Below, piece after piece: positions 43,479 through 52,065 of a DNA stretch of 64,000 nt. Position numbers and translations under genes: made by a program. The notes beneath the pieces are model-generated. The model ran no database searches, had not been told where the DNA came from, and worked only from the letters and a program-made list of their open reading frames with translations. The DNA is from Bacteroides sp. CAG:1060_57_27 (lineage in GTDB: Bacteria; Bacteroidota; Bacteroidia; Bacteroidales; UBA932): the NCBI GenBank assembly GCA_001915575.1, contig MNQT01000024.1:58948-122947 (forward strand), read 5' to 3'. Each line of letters opens with the position of its first letter. Position 1 is the first letter of the stretch.

Positions 43479-45291
43479 AGAGTTTCTTGTAGTATCCTTT
43501 CTTCGCGATGAGTTCTTCGTGGCGTCCTCTCTCCACTATCTGCCCCTCGTGCATGACTATTATCTCGTCCGCCTTCCTGACCGTGCTGAGGCGGTGCGCT
43601 ATCGATATCGTGGTCCTGTTGTCCATGAGCTTGTCTATGGCGTCCTGCACGAGCCTTTCGGACTCTGTGTCGAGCGATGCCGTGGCCTCGTCGAGTATCA
43701 GTATGGGAGGGTTCTTGAGAATGGCCCTGGCTATGCTGATGCGCTGCCGCTGTCCTCCCGAGAGCAGCGTTCCGCGGTCGCCTATGCAGGTCTGGTAGCC
43801 GTGCTCTTTCTCGATTATGAACTCATGGGCGTTGGCTATCTTCGCCGCGGCCTCGACCTGCTCCTGGGTCGCGTTCTCCACACCGAACGCGATGTTGTTG
43901 AATATCGTGTCGTTGAACAGTATCGGTTCCTGGTTGACATTTCCCATAAGCGCCCGGATGTCCCGCGTAAGGGCGTCCCTGAGGTCGACCCCGTCAATGC
44001 TTATGCTTCCGGAATCAGGGTCGTAGAAGCGCGGGATGAGGTCTACCAGCGTGGACTTTCCCGCTCCGCTCGCACCGACTATGGCGATGTTCTTCCCCTT
44101 GGGAATGGTCAGGTTGATGTCCTTGAGTATCTGCTTGCTGCCGTTGTCGTAGCTGAAGCATACATGCTCGAAGCGTATTGCGTCGTCGAAACTTTTGATC
44201 CTTACCGGCTTCTCCGGCTCGACGATGTTGTTGCCGGCGTCGAGTATCACGTTTATCCTTTCCATGGACGCGAGGCCGCGAGGAATGCCGTATGCGGCCC
44301 TCGAGAAGTCTTTTATGGGCTGTATCACGCTGTACAGTATGGCCATGTAGGACATGAAGGTCGGAGCGTCGATGACTGCCCTGTCGCCGAGTATCAGGGT
44401 GCCTCCGAACCACAGCACTATCGCTATCAGTATCGAGCCGAGCAGCTCGCTTACGGGATGCGCGCTCGACTGGCGTATAGCCACGCGGTTGTTCTTCATC
44501 CTCATCTGCTCCGTGATGCCGTCGAAACGGGAGCTCATCTTCTTTTCCGCGAGGAAGGCCTTGATTATCCTGAGCCCGCCGAGGGTCTCCTCAACCTGGC
44601 TCATGGTGTCGCTCCAGTACTGCTGGGCTTCGAGCGACTGAGCCTTGAGCCGCCTTCCGACGGCGCTCATGATGCCTACCATAATTGGGGCGAACACGAG
44701 CGTGAAGAGGGTCAGCTGCCAGGACATGATGAACAGGACTGTCATGTAGATTATGATCAGGATAGGGTTCTTGATGAACATCTCTATCGTGGAGCTGATA
44801 GAGGTCTCCACTTCCTGCACGTCGCCGCTTATCCTTGCGATTATGTCGCCCTTGCGCTCCTGGCTGAAGAAAGCGAGGGGCAGGGAGAGTATCTTGTCGT
44901 AGATCTGCCTTCGCATGTCCTTGACGATGCCCGTGCGTATCGGGACCATCACCGCCGCCGCGCCGAAGTAGCAGGAGGTCTTGACCAGTACTATCGCGCA
45001 GAATATGAGGCAGAGCATCAGCAGTACGCGGCTTTCGCCGTAGTCCTGTATCCACATGCTGACGAAGTAGTAGACATTGTTGATGATGTCGTTGAAGCCC
45101 GAGGCGTCCTCCCAGGGGATGAACTCATAGTTCCTCTCTCCCACCTTGAAGAGAATCTGCAGTATGGGTATCAGCAGCGAGAACGAGAACACGTTGAACA
45201 CGGCCGACAGTATGTTCATCACTACCGATCCCGCGACATATCTCCTGTATGGCGTGACATAAGTCTTTATCAGTTTCCAGAACTCTTTCAT
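43459..45291 (-). CDS. MsbA-like lipid/drug ABC exporter
   Basis: A 610-residue half-transporter. The six-helix exporter domain covers residues about 10-340 and the ATPase about 365-600, with Walker A GASGAGKST, Q-loop NVNQEPILFND, signature LSGGQRQR, Walker B ILILDEATASLD and H-loop IAHRLST. A homodimeric MsbA-type lipid A-core flippase is plausible, but general drug exporters look the same by motif. The start is ATG 45291, behind a -7 box TAAATTTG at 45300-45307 (minus), giving a short leader. Confidence 0.85.
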   Translation of the reverse strand: MKEFWKLIKTYVTPYRRYVAGSVVMNILSAVFNVFSFSLLIPILQILFKVGERNYEFIPWEDASGFNDIINNVYYFVSMWIQDYGESRVLLMLCLIFCAIVLVKTSCYFGAAAVMVPIRTGIVKDMRRQIYDKILSLPLAFFSQERKGDIIARISGDVQEVETSISSTIEMFIKNPILIIIYMTVLFIMSWQLTLFTLVFAPIMVGIMSAVGRRLKAQSLEAQQYWSDTMSQVEETLGGLRIIKAFLAEKKMSSRFDGITEQMRMKNNRVAIRQSSAHPVSELLGSILIAIVLWFGGTLILGDRAVIDAPTFMSYMAILYSVIQPIKDFSRAAYGIPRGLASMERINVILDAGNNIVEPEKPVRIKSFDDAIRFEHVCFSYDNGSKQILKDINLTIPKGKNIAIVGASGAGKSTLVDLIPRFYDPDSGSISIDGVDLRDALTRDIRALMGNVNQEPILFNDTIFNNIAFGVENATQEQVEAAAKIANAHEFIIEKEHGYQTCIGDRGTLLSGGQRQRISIARAILKNPPILILDEATASLDTESERLVQDAIDKLMDNRTTISIAHRLSTVRKADEIIVMHEGQIVERGRHEELIAKKGYYKKLYEMQAL

Positions 45292-45299
45292 AAATCCTG

Positions 45300-45307
45300 C
45301 AAATTTA
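45300..45307 (-). promoter_or_regulatory. -7 box for the ABC exporter gene
   Basis: TAAATTTG on the minus strand lies 8 nt before ATG 45291, in the junction after the MBL gene's stop (45309). The exporter, VanZ-like and amidase genes can therefore be transcribed separately from the TPR-MBL pair. Confidence 0.5.
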
Positions 45308-45308
45308 A

Positions 45309-46124
45309 CTATTGCCCGCTGATTTCCAAATTGAAGAGCGGAGAAGCGCTCTGGCGGGGAAGGGGCACGAGCCTTACCGAAGGGTCGAGCACCGCCCTCG
45401 AGCAGTCGTGTGCCAGGGCCGGGGTGTTGTTGTGCTCGCTGAGGTGGCACAGGAACACGTTCCGCAGGCCGGGATGCGCGAACTCCCGTATCGCCGCGGC
45501 GCATTCGTCGTTCGAAAGGTGTCCGTGTCCGGAGCATATCCTGTCCTGGAGCTCTTTGGGATAGGGGCCGGCGCGCAGCATGCCGAGGTCGTAGTTGGAC
45601 TCTATGACTACCGTCTCGGCCTGGCGCGAGAGGTCGAGGGCCTCCTTGGTCATGGCGCCTATGTCGGTCATTATGACGAAGCGGTATCCGTCCAGGATGA
45701 TCGCGTATCCTACCGTCTGGGCCGCGTCGTGGGGAACCTGGAAGTAACGCGCGCGTATCCTTCCGGGAACTATGTCGTTCCACCCCTGTCCGAGCGTGCG
45801 CCTGCAGGAAGGCAGCTGCTCTCCCGTGATGCGGTGCGAGCAGAGCGCCCTGCCGAGCGCTCCCGTGGTCCATACGGGCTTGTGCAGGTGCTTGCAGTAG
45901 GAGCCGAGCGCGCGGATGTGGTCGTAGTGGTCGTGGGTTATGAGTATGCCCCCGAAGTCGTCGTATCCGAGCCCGTCGGCTGCCAGCTCCTTCTTCAGGC
46001 GGCGCGGGCTTATGCCGGCGTCGATCAGGATTCCGCATTCGCAGCGCGTGTCCGAGAATATTCCGATGAAGTAACAGTTTCCGCAGCTTCCGGAAGAGAG
46101 GGACTTGAACTTAATCGCCTTCAT
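45309..46124 (-). CDS. WalJ/YycJ-type metallo-beta-lactamase-fold hydrolase
   Basis: A 271-residue MBL-fold protein starting MKAIKFKSLSSGSCGNCYFIG, typical of YycJ/WalJ. The metal motif is ILITHDHYDHIRAL, with later ligands in VPHDA, MTDIG and GHLSNDE. In Firmicutes the family is a nuclease-like protein tied to cell-wall and DNA-repair processes; the substrate here is unknown. Its ATG overlaps the end of the TPR gene by 14 nt. Confidence 0.9.
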   Translation of the reverse strand: MKAIKFKSLSSGSCGNCYFIGIFSDTRCECGILIDAGISPRRLKKELAADGLGYDDFGGILITHDHYDHIRALGSYCKHLHKPVWTTGALGRALCSHRITGEQLPSCRRTLGQGWNDIVPGRIRARYFQVPHDAAQTVGYAIILDGYRFVIMTDIGAMTKEALDLSRQAETVVIESNYDLGMLRAGPYPKELQDRICSGHGHLSNDECAAAIREFAHPGLRNVFLCHLSEHNNTPALAHDCSRAVLDPSVRLVPLPRQSASPLFNLEISGQ

Positions 46125-48093
46125 CGCTGCAGTATCTTGAAATTACGTTGTATGATTCGGCTACGCCCAGCTCTCCGGCGCGGGAGAGGTCTATGCAGCC
46201 CTTCTCCTCGTCGTGGAGGTATATGAGCACCAGCCCGCGGTTGAAGTAGGCGTCGCCCATGTAGGGGTGCAGGCGTATGGCCATGTCGTAGTTCTCTATG
46301 GCCTCGACCATGTTGTCGGACTGGCACAGCAGGTTGCCCAGGTCGAAGTACAGGTAGGGGATGTCGGGCAGTATGTCGAGCGCCGCACGGATGTCGGCTA
46401 TGGCTTCGGAATAGTCGTAGCTGCGCGCGACCCTGTCGTTCACCCTCGCCCTCGCGGCTCCCTGGGTGTCCATGGAGAGGGTCTGCACATTGCCCTCGAG
46501 CGAGGCTATGAAGTCTATCATCTCTGCCTTGAGCACGCCCCTGTTCATCAGGTAGAAGGCCTTGTAGTACCTGGAGTACTTGTCGCGGGCCTGCTCGTCG
46601 TCCGCGCTCTCCACGGCCTTGTCGAACCATTCGAGGGCGGAGTTGAACTTCTTGTCCTGCAGGTCCTGGAGCCCTTTTGCGAAATATTCCTCGGCGCAGG
46701 TGCTGGCTACATAGGTGGCAGGGGCGGGCACGGTCTCGCTGCGTATCTCGACAGGCACCGGCATCACCTGCCTGAAACGGTCTATCAGGGCGTTCTCGTA
46801 TTCCTTCGACAGTGCCTGCGTGCCCTCGTCGCGTCCGGCGGCCAGGGTGAAGCGGTACAGCGGCTTGAGGCGTATGTCGACATTGCGGTTCTGGAGCAGC
46901 TCGTTGTCGAAGTTCTCCTGCGCGAAATCGGCGTCGAACGCCAGCAGGGAGCTGTACTTGCGCGTGGTGTCGGCGAACGACCCGGCCTGGCTGCTTTCCC
47001 TGTATTCGCGTATCTTCTCCTGGGCGGTGCGGTAGTCGGAGTCGGCCTCCCTGAACCTTCCCATCATGCTCTTCACATACGAGCGGTTCATGTATGCCCT
47101 GGCGAAGTCGGGATACAGTTCTATCGACTTGTCATAGTCCGCGAGGGCGTCTTCCCACCTCTCGAGGTTGGCGAATATCGCCGCCCTGTTGAAGTGGGCG
47201 AGCACGTTGTCGGGATTGATGTTTATCACCCTGTCTATGTCTTCGAGCGCCTTCTCCATTTCGCCGACCTGCATGTAGATAAGGCTCCGGTTGTAGAGAG
47301 TGAGCGCGTTGCCGGGCTCGTGCCTGAGCACGGTGTTGAGGTCTGCCATGGCGCCGTTGTAGTCCTTCCTGTCATAGCTTATCAGCGCCCTCTCGAAGTA
47401 GGCGAGGGTGTTGGTCGAATCCAGGGCTATGGCCATGTCGAGGTCCTCGACCGCCTTGTCGAGCTCTCCCGTACCCGAGTATATCCTTGCCCGGCGTATG
47501 TACGACTCCGGCTCGTAGCGGTCGAGCCTTATGGCCTGGTTGTAGTCGGCCAGGGCCTTGAGCGTGTCGGAGAGGAACAGGTAGCAGGCGCCGCGGTTGA
47601 GGTAGGCCGAAGGGTCCCTGGGCTCCCTGCGTATATAGTAGTCGAAATCCTGCACGGCCTCTTCAAAGCGCTGCGCGAGGAAGTAGGTGACGCCGCGCGA
47701 GAAATATATCCCGTACAGGCCTGGCCTGAGCGAAAGGGCCTTGTCGAAGTCGTCCAGCGCGCCCTGGTAGTCCTCGAAGCGGCTTCTCGTGATCGCGCGG
47801 TAGTGGTAGCCGTCGGTGAAGACGGGGTTGAGCCTGACCGATGTGTTGAAATCCTGGTCAGCCCCGCGTATGTCGCCCAGGTTGTACTTGGCTATCCCCC
47901 TGAAGAAATATCCCCAGTATTCGGTGCTGTCGAGCCTGGTGAGTATGTTGAAGTTGTCTATGGCCTGGGCGTATTTCCCCTCGGACAACGCCTGCCTGCC
48001 CCTCCACATGAACACGTCCTTGTCGTATTGGGCGAGGACGGCGCATGGAAAGACGAACAGCGCCAGGGCTATGGACAGTATGAACTTTTTCAT
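46111..48093 (-). CDS. Secreted TPR-repeat protein
   Basis: A 660-residue protein with a signal peptide (MKKFILSIALALFVFPCAVLAQ). About ten or more tetratricopeptide repeats follow over residues 25-340, for example AIDNFNILTRLDSTEYWGYFFRGIAKY and ALEDIDRVININPDNVLAHFNRAAI. A less regular middle is followed by more TPRs near the C-terminus (VEAIENYDMAIRLHPYMGDAYFNRGLVLIYL). It is probably a periplasmic or outer-membrane scaffold; no enzyme motif is seen. The promoter is TATATTTG at 48102-48109 (minus), only 8 nt upstream. Confidence 0.9.
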   Translation of the reverse strand: MKKFILSIALALFVFPCAVLAQYDKDVFMWRGRQALSEGKYAQAIDNFNILTRLDSTEYWGYFFRGIAKYNLGDIRGADQDFNTSVRLNPVFTDGYHYRAITRSRFEDYQGALDDFDKALSLRPGLYGIYFSRGVTYFLAQRFEEAVQDFDYYIRREPRDPSAYLNRGACYLFLSDTLKALADYNQAIRLDRYEPESYIRRARIYSGTGELDKAVEDLDMAIALDSTNTLAYFERALISYDRKDYNGAMADLNTVLRHEPGNALTLYNRSLIYMQVGEMEKALEDIDRVININPDNVLAHFNRAAIFANLERWEDALADYDKSIELYPDFARAYMNRSYVKSMMGRFREADSDYRTAQEKIREYRESSQAGSFADTTRKYSSLLAFDADFAQENFDNELLQNRNVDIRLKPLYRFTLAAGRDEGTQALSKEYENALIDRFRQVMPVPVEIRSETVPAPATYVASTCAEEYFAKGLQDLQDKKFNSALEWFDKAVESADDEQARDKYSRYYKAFYLMNRGVLKAEMIDFIASLEGNVQTLSMDTQGAARARVNDRVARSYDYSEAIADIRAALDILPDIPYLYFDLGNLLCQSDNMVEAIENYDMAIRLHPYMGDAYFNRGLVLIYLHDEEKGCIDLSRAGELGVAESYNVISRYCSDEGD

Positions 48094-48121
48094 TAACTTT
48101 GCAAATATACGAAAAGCCGGG
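48094..48121. promoter_or_regulatory. Overlapping divergent promoters, with a possible fragment of the structured repeat
   Basis: Minus TATATTTG (48102-48109) serves the TPR gene; plus TAACTTTG (48094-48101) serves the M28-like gene. On the minus strand the stretch CGGCTTTTCGTATATTTGC resembles the 3' end of the repeat units, so this may be a truncated copy. Confidence 0.45.
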
Positions 48122-48131
48122 CGCAGAACAA

Positions 48132-49004
48132 ATGCAGATGCATAAGCTCAGAATCATCTTGTCCTACATATTCCTGTCCGTTCTTCCGTTTACAGCATCC
48201 GGGAGTCCCGACAGGTTGCGCGACGACCTGCTGTTCCTGACGGACAGGAGCCAGGAGGGGCGTGCCACAGGCAGCGCCGGTGCCCAGTCCACTGTGTTCT
48301 ACCTGCTCAGGGAGTTCCGCAACCTCGGCCTGAGGACTACGGTCCAGTGCTTCGACTGCGACGGCAAGGCAGGACGCAATGTCGTGGCGGTCACCCCGGG
48401 CTGGTACAGCGACTACATCGTCGTGGGGGCGTATTACGACGGCTTCGGCTTTCTCGACGGCGCTTTCTATCCCGGGGCTGATTCCAACGCTTCCGGCGTG
48501 GCTGCGCTGCTCGGTCTCGCCCGCAGCCTCGCATCGGAGTGCTCCGGGAGCACGGGACTGATATTCGTGGCCTTTGACGGGCATAACTCCGGCCTGTCGG
48601 GCTCCAGGGAGTTCCTCGGACGCTTCTCCAAGGAATATCCTTTCCGCATGATGATCAACCTCGACATCCTCGGCTCGTCCCTCGTGCCCCCTGACAGCTC
48701 GAGACCCGACTATGTGATAGCGCTCGGCGGCATCCCCTATATGTTCGCGCTCGAGAGGGCTAACCGCGGCCCGGGACTCGACATAAGCTACGACTACTAT
48801 GGCAGCGAGCAGTTTACGGAACTGTTCTACAGGAGGATAGGCGACCAGAGCTGGTTCCTCGACGCCGGAGTGCCCTCGCTGATGTTCACTTCCGGCATAA
48901 CGCTCCATACGAACAAGGTCGGCGACACTGTCGACACGCTCGACCTCGACCTGCTTTCCAGACGCATAACTCTGATAAGGGAATGGCTGATATCGATGAT
49001 CTGA
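48132..49004 (+). CDS. M28-family peptidase-like protein, catalytic residues degenerate
   Basis: About 290 residues with a signal peptide (about residues 5-25). The M28 fold is recognisable: NVVAVTPGWYSDYIVVGAYYDGFG, GADSNASGVAALLGLAR, FVAFDGHNSGLSGSREFL, MINLDILGS and TLHTNKVGDTVDTLD. In active M28 enzymes the first metal ligand is His-x-Asp (here Tyr-Tyr-Asp), and a Glu-Glu pair gives the base and a ligand (here His-Asn). So it is probably not a standard zinc aminopeptidase. ATG 48132 or 48138 is the start. Its end overlaps the UmuD-like gene by 22 nt. Confidence 0.75.
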   Translation: MQMHKLRIILSYIFLSVLPFTASGSPDRLRDDLLFLTDRSQEGRATGSAGAQSTVFYLLREFRNLGLRTTVQCFDCDGKAGRNVVAVTPGWYSDYIVVGAYYDGFGFLDGAFYPGADSNASGVAALLGLARSLASECSGSTGLIFVAFDGHNSGLSGSREFLGRFSKEYPFRMMINLDILGSSLVPPDSSRPDYVIALGGIPYMFALERANRGPGLDISYDYYGSEQFTELFYRRIGDQSWFLDAGVPSLMFTSGITLHTNKVGDTVDTLDLDLLSRRITLIREWLISMI

Positions 49005-49336
49005 AACAGTTCCGTCCCGTGATAGACCTCAACGCCGAACTCGTGCGTCATCCCGAGGCCACGTTCTACGGCAGGGTAGCGGGGGATTCCCTTTCCGATG
49101 CAGGGCTGCATGACGGGGACGTGCTTGTCATAGACAGGTCCCTGGAGCCCTCGGACGGCAGTCTCGTGGTCTGTTTCGCGGACGGAGAGTTCCGTGCCGG
49201 ATATATGTCGGTGCGCAGGGACGGCGTGTGGCTGGTTCCGGCTGCCGGGGACCGTGGCGCCGTGCGGCTCGACGGGGAAGGGCGCGTGCCGGTGTGGGGC
49301 GTCGTGACCTATGTCATAAAGAATGTATCTCCATAA
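48983..49336 (+). CDS. UmuD'-like S24 protein lacking cleavage segment and catalytic Lys
   Basis: A 117-residue protein aligning to the UmuD peptidase domain: [43 protein letters not shown], with the catalytic Ser in GDSLSD. It begins at about the position of processed UmuD', so the N-terminal arm and Cys-Gly/Ala-Gly cleavage site are missing. The catalytic Lys (GEFTVKRL in usual homologues) is replaced: GEFRAGYM. It therefore looks like a non-cleavable UmuD'-type cofactor for the convergent umuC, whose 3' end it overlaps by 23 nt. A GTG at 49019 is a less likely start. Confidence 0.78.
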   Translation: MADIDDLKQFRPVIDLNAELVRHPEATFYGRVAGDSLSDAGLHDGDVLVIDRSLEPSDGSLVVCFADGEFRAGYMSVRRDGVWLVPAAGDRGAVRLDGEGRVPVWGVVTYVIKNVSP

Positions 49337-50588
49337 GTTCGTTCCAGTCCGTGGTATACCTGCGGGAGCGGTGCTCCGTCCTCATGCATCCTGTGAATTC
49401 CCCTTCCCTCTGGATTCCGAGGCGCAGCAGGCCGGCCCCTCTGGCGTTGTACTTGTCCATGAGCGACGAGAGAGCCTTCTCCTTCTGCCTCAGGACTGAG
49501 TCCTTCTCGTCTTCGAACAGGGAGGCCTGCGTGAGCGACGCGTCGCAGATGCCGCCCAGCGTGACGCCCGCCTTCTTGTACATGTACCCGGGACGGAAGA
49601 TCTCGCGGAATACCTTCAGCGCGGCGGACACTATGCCCTGGGTGCTGTCCGTCGCCTGTTCCAGCACGGTCTCGCCGCGGGGGAAGAACTGCGGCAGATC
49701 CTCGCGGAAGCGGTTGGTGTACAGGAACACCTCCACCCTGGAGGCCGCGGACCCCTCCTTGCGCAGTTCGTGCGCGCATGCTCCGGCGAAATCGGAGACC
49801 GTCCTGGCGAGTTCTTCGGGATCCGAAGTCATGGATGCGAACGAGCGTGAGGTGCAGATGCTTTCGCGCCGCTCCCTGCGCTCCTCCTGCAGCGCCGGAG
49901 TGCCGTGGAGCTCCGTCCATGTGCGCAGCCCGTTCGCTCCGAAGCGCGATTCCGCCCATGCGCGGGGCCTTCCGCAGAAGTCCAGTGCTGTCTCTATGCC
50001 GCAGGAGTGCATGGTCGCGGAAAGCCTGCGCCCTATGCCCCAGACTTCTTCTATGGGAGTGAGCGACAGTGCCTTTACCCTCTTTTCGTCCGTGTCAATG
50101 GTGCATACGCCGCCGTATCCCCTGTGGCGCTTGGCGAAGTGGCTGGCTATCTTCGAAAGTGTCTTCGTGGGTGACAGGCCTATGCTCACCGGGATGCCGG
50201 TCCATTTCAGTACCTTCTCCCTAAGCGCCCTGCAGGCCTCTTCCCGGGCGGTGGCGTCGCCGTCGTCCAGACGGAGGAAGGCTTCGTCTATGGAATATAC
50301 CTCTATGCCGTAGCCCGAGGAGCGCAGCAGGCTCATCACGCGTGCCGACATGTCGCGGTAGAGCCTGAAGTTGGAAGAACGGGCCTCCAGCCGCCCGGCC
50401 TTCACTTCCTGCTCCAGCCTGAACATGGGCGTGCCCATCTTTATCCCCATGGCCTTGGCCTCGTTCGACCTCGACACGACGCATCCGTCGTTGTTGGAAA
50501 GGACCACTACAGGACGGCCTTCCAGTCCGGGCTGGAAGACCCTTTCGCAGGACACGAAGAAGTTGTTGCAGTCGACGAGTGCGTACAT
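49314..50588 (-). CDS. umuC: Y-family DNA polymerase V catalytic subunit UmuC
   Basis: Translesion polymerase, 424 residues. The palm acidic residues are in [18 protein letters not shown] and [12 protein letters not shown], with [22 protein letters not shown] and [22 protein letters not shown] (helix-hairpin-helix) also typical of UmuC, and the little-finger and C-terminal UmuC-only region complete. Unlike the usual umuDC operon, the UmuD-like gene lies on the opposite strand, tail to tail. I saw no clear -7 box or LexA-type site in the 40 nt before its ATG. Confidence 0.95.
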   Translation of the reverse strand: MYALVDCNNFFVSCERVFQPGLEGRPVVVLSNNDGCVVSRSNEAKAMGIKMGTPMFRLEQEVKAGRLEARSSNFRLYRDMSARVMSLLRSSGYGIEVYSIDEAFLRLDDGDATAREEACRALREKVLKWTGIPVSIGLSPTKTLSKIASHFAKRHRGYGGVCTIDTDEKRVKALSLTPIEEVWGIGRRLSATMHSCGIETALDFCGRPRAWAESRFGANGLRTWTELHGTPALQEERRERRESICTSRSFASMTSDPEELARTVSDFAGACAHELRKEGSAASRVEVFLYTNRFREDLPQFFPRGETVLEQATDSTQGIVSAALKVFREIFRPGYMYKKAGVTLGGICDASLTQASLFEDEKDSVLRQKEKALSSLMDKYNARGAGLLRLGIQREGEFTGCMRTEHRSRRYTTDWNELMEIHSL

Positions 50589-50632
50589 GAATTTTTATGC
50601 TAAAATCGTAAAAATAATTCAAAACAGTTTGT

Positions 50633-50640
50633 TAAATTTG
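50633..50640 (+). promoter_or_regulatory. -7 box for pgi
   Basis: TAAATTTG lies 66 nt before the pgi ATG at 50707, in the umuC-pgi divergent region. Confidence 0.5.
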
Positions 50641-50706
50641 CAGAACACGACAGAGACACTTTTGAGAAACTGTAATCAATCAAATAATCAAACCGATTTT
50701 TCTACT

Positions 50707-52035
50707 ATGGTCAAGGTCAACATTGACGGCTGCAGATCCTTTGCGGATGCGGCCGGGTACGAGTCTTATGTAAGGAAGGCGCTGGATGCCTACGATACCC
50801 TGCAGGCCGGAAACGGCGCGGGAAACGATTTCCTGGGTTGGAAAACCCTTCCCGTGGATGTGCCGGAGAGCGTGATAGCTGACTGCGAGGCGATACGCGA
50901 CAGCTGGGCGGCGAAGAAGGTGGACCTGGTGGTGGTGATAGGCATAGGAGGATCGTATCTCGGTGCCCGCTGCGCCATCGAGGCCCTCTCGCACCAGTTC
51001 ATCCGTCCCGAGGGGATCCCGAGGGTGGTGTTCGCCGGAAGCAACCTCTCGGAGGAGTACCTTGCCGAGATGATGGACCTTGCCGCGGCAAGCAATGTGG
51101 CCTGCGTGGTCATATCCAAGTCCGGAACCACTACCGAGCCTGCCGTGGCCTTCCGCATAGTTAAGGAGCACATCGAGAAGACATACGGCAAGGAGGAGGC
51201 CGCCGGAAGGATAGTCGCTGTGACGGACGCCTCGAAGGGCGCCCTGAAGACGCTCGCAACCAGGGAGGGATACAAGACTTTCGTGGTTCCCGACAATGTC
51301 GGAGGCCGCTATTCGGTGCTCACTCCCGTAGGCCTGCTGCCCATAGTGCTCGCCGGTTTCGACGTCAGGGCGATGCTGCGTGGTGCGGCGTGCCAGAGGG
51401 AGGCCCTCATGGAGCGTTCGGCGGAGAACCCGGCCGTGAAGTATGCCGCGATGCGCAACCTCCTGTATTCTGGACTCGGCAAGAAGATCGAGATACTCGT
51501 GACCTTCAATCCCAGGCTCCAGTATCTCGGAGAATGGTGGAAGCAGCTGTACGGCGAGTCCGAGGGCAAGGACGGCAAGGGCATATTCCCGGCGTCGGTA
51601 GTCTGCACGACCGACCTGCATTCCATGGGGCAGTACATCCAGGAAGGCGAGAGGATAATGTTCGAGACGACGGTAGTAGTGGAGAACTCCAACCGCGAGC
51701 TGGTGATAGGCTCCGATCCCGACAACCTCGACCAGCTGAACTATCTGGCCGGGAGCAGGGTCGAGCACTGCAACTCAATGGCCCGGCTCGGCACCAAGCT
51801 CGCCCATATCGACGGCGGCGTGCCGCAGATCGAGGTGACCGTCGACAGGGTGTGCGAGGAGAGCCTCGGGGCTCTGTTCTACTTCTTCGAGTTCGCCTGC
51901 GGAGTGAGCGCGTACACGCTCGGCATCAACCCCTTCAACCAGCCGGGAGTGGAAGCCTACAAGAAGAATATGTTCGCCCTGCTGCGCAAGCCCGGCTACG
52001 AGGCACGCACTGAAGAGCTTCTCGGGAGGCTCTGA
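50707..52035 (+). CDS. pgi: Glucose-6-phosphate isomerase
   Basis: Pgi interconverts glucose-6-phosphate and fructose-6-phosphate in glycolysis. The 442-residue protein is of the shorter bacterial form, with IGIGGSYLGARCAIEAL, VISKSGTTTEPAVAFR, VGGRYSVLTPVGLLPIVLAG and the C-terminal signature segment ending GINPFNQPGVEAYKKN. The start ATG 50707 (MVKVNIDGCRSFAD) lies behind the promoter. It stands alone, convergent with the DUF4493-type gene. Confidence 0.97.
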   Translation: MVKVNIDGCRSFADAAGYESYVRKALDAYDTLQAGNGAGNDFLGWKTLPVDVPESVIADCEAIRDSWAAKKVDLVVVIGIGGSYLGARCAIEALSHQFIRPEGIPRVVFAGSNLSEEYLAEMMDLAAASNVACVVISKSGTTTEPAVAFRIVKEHIEKTYGKEEAAGRIVAVTDASKGALKTLATREGYKTFVVPDNVGGRYSVLTPVGLLPIVLAGFDVRAMLRGAACQREALMERSAENPAVKYAAMRNLLYSGLGKKIEILVTFNPRLQYLGEWWKQLYGESEGKDGKGIFPASVVCTTDLHSMGQYIQEGERIMFETTVVVENSNRELVIGSDPDNLDQLNYLAGSRVEHCNSMARLGTKLAHIDGGVPQIEVTVDRVCEESLGALFYFFEFACGVSAYTLGINPFNQPGVEAYKKNMFALLRKPGYEARTEELLGRL

Positions 52036-52065
52036 GGCCGTAGGAGCTGCCTGCAGGGGGCCGAC

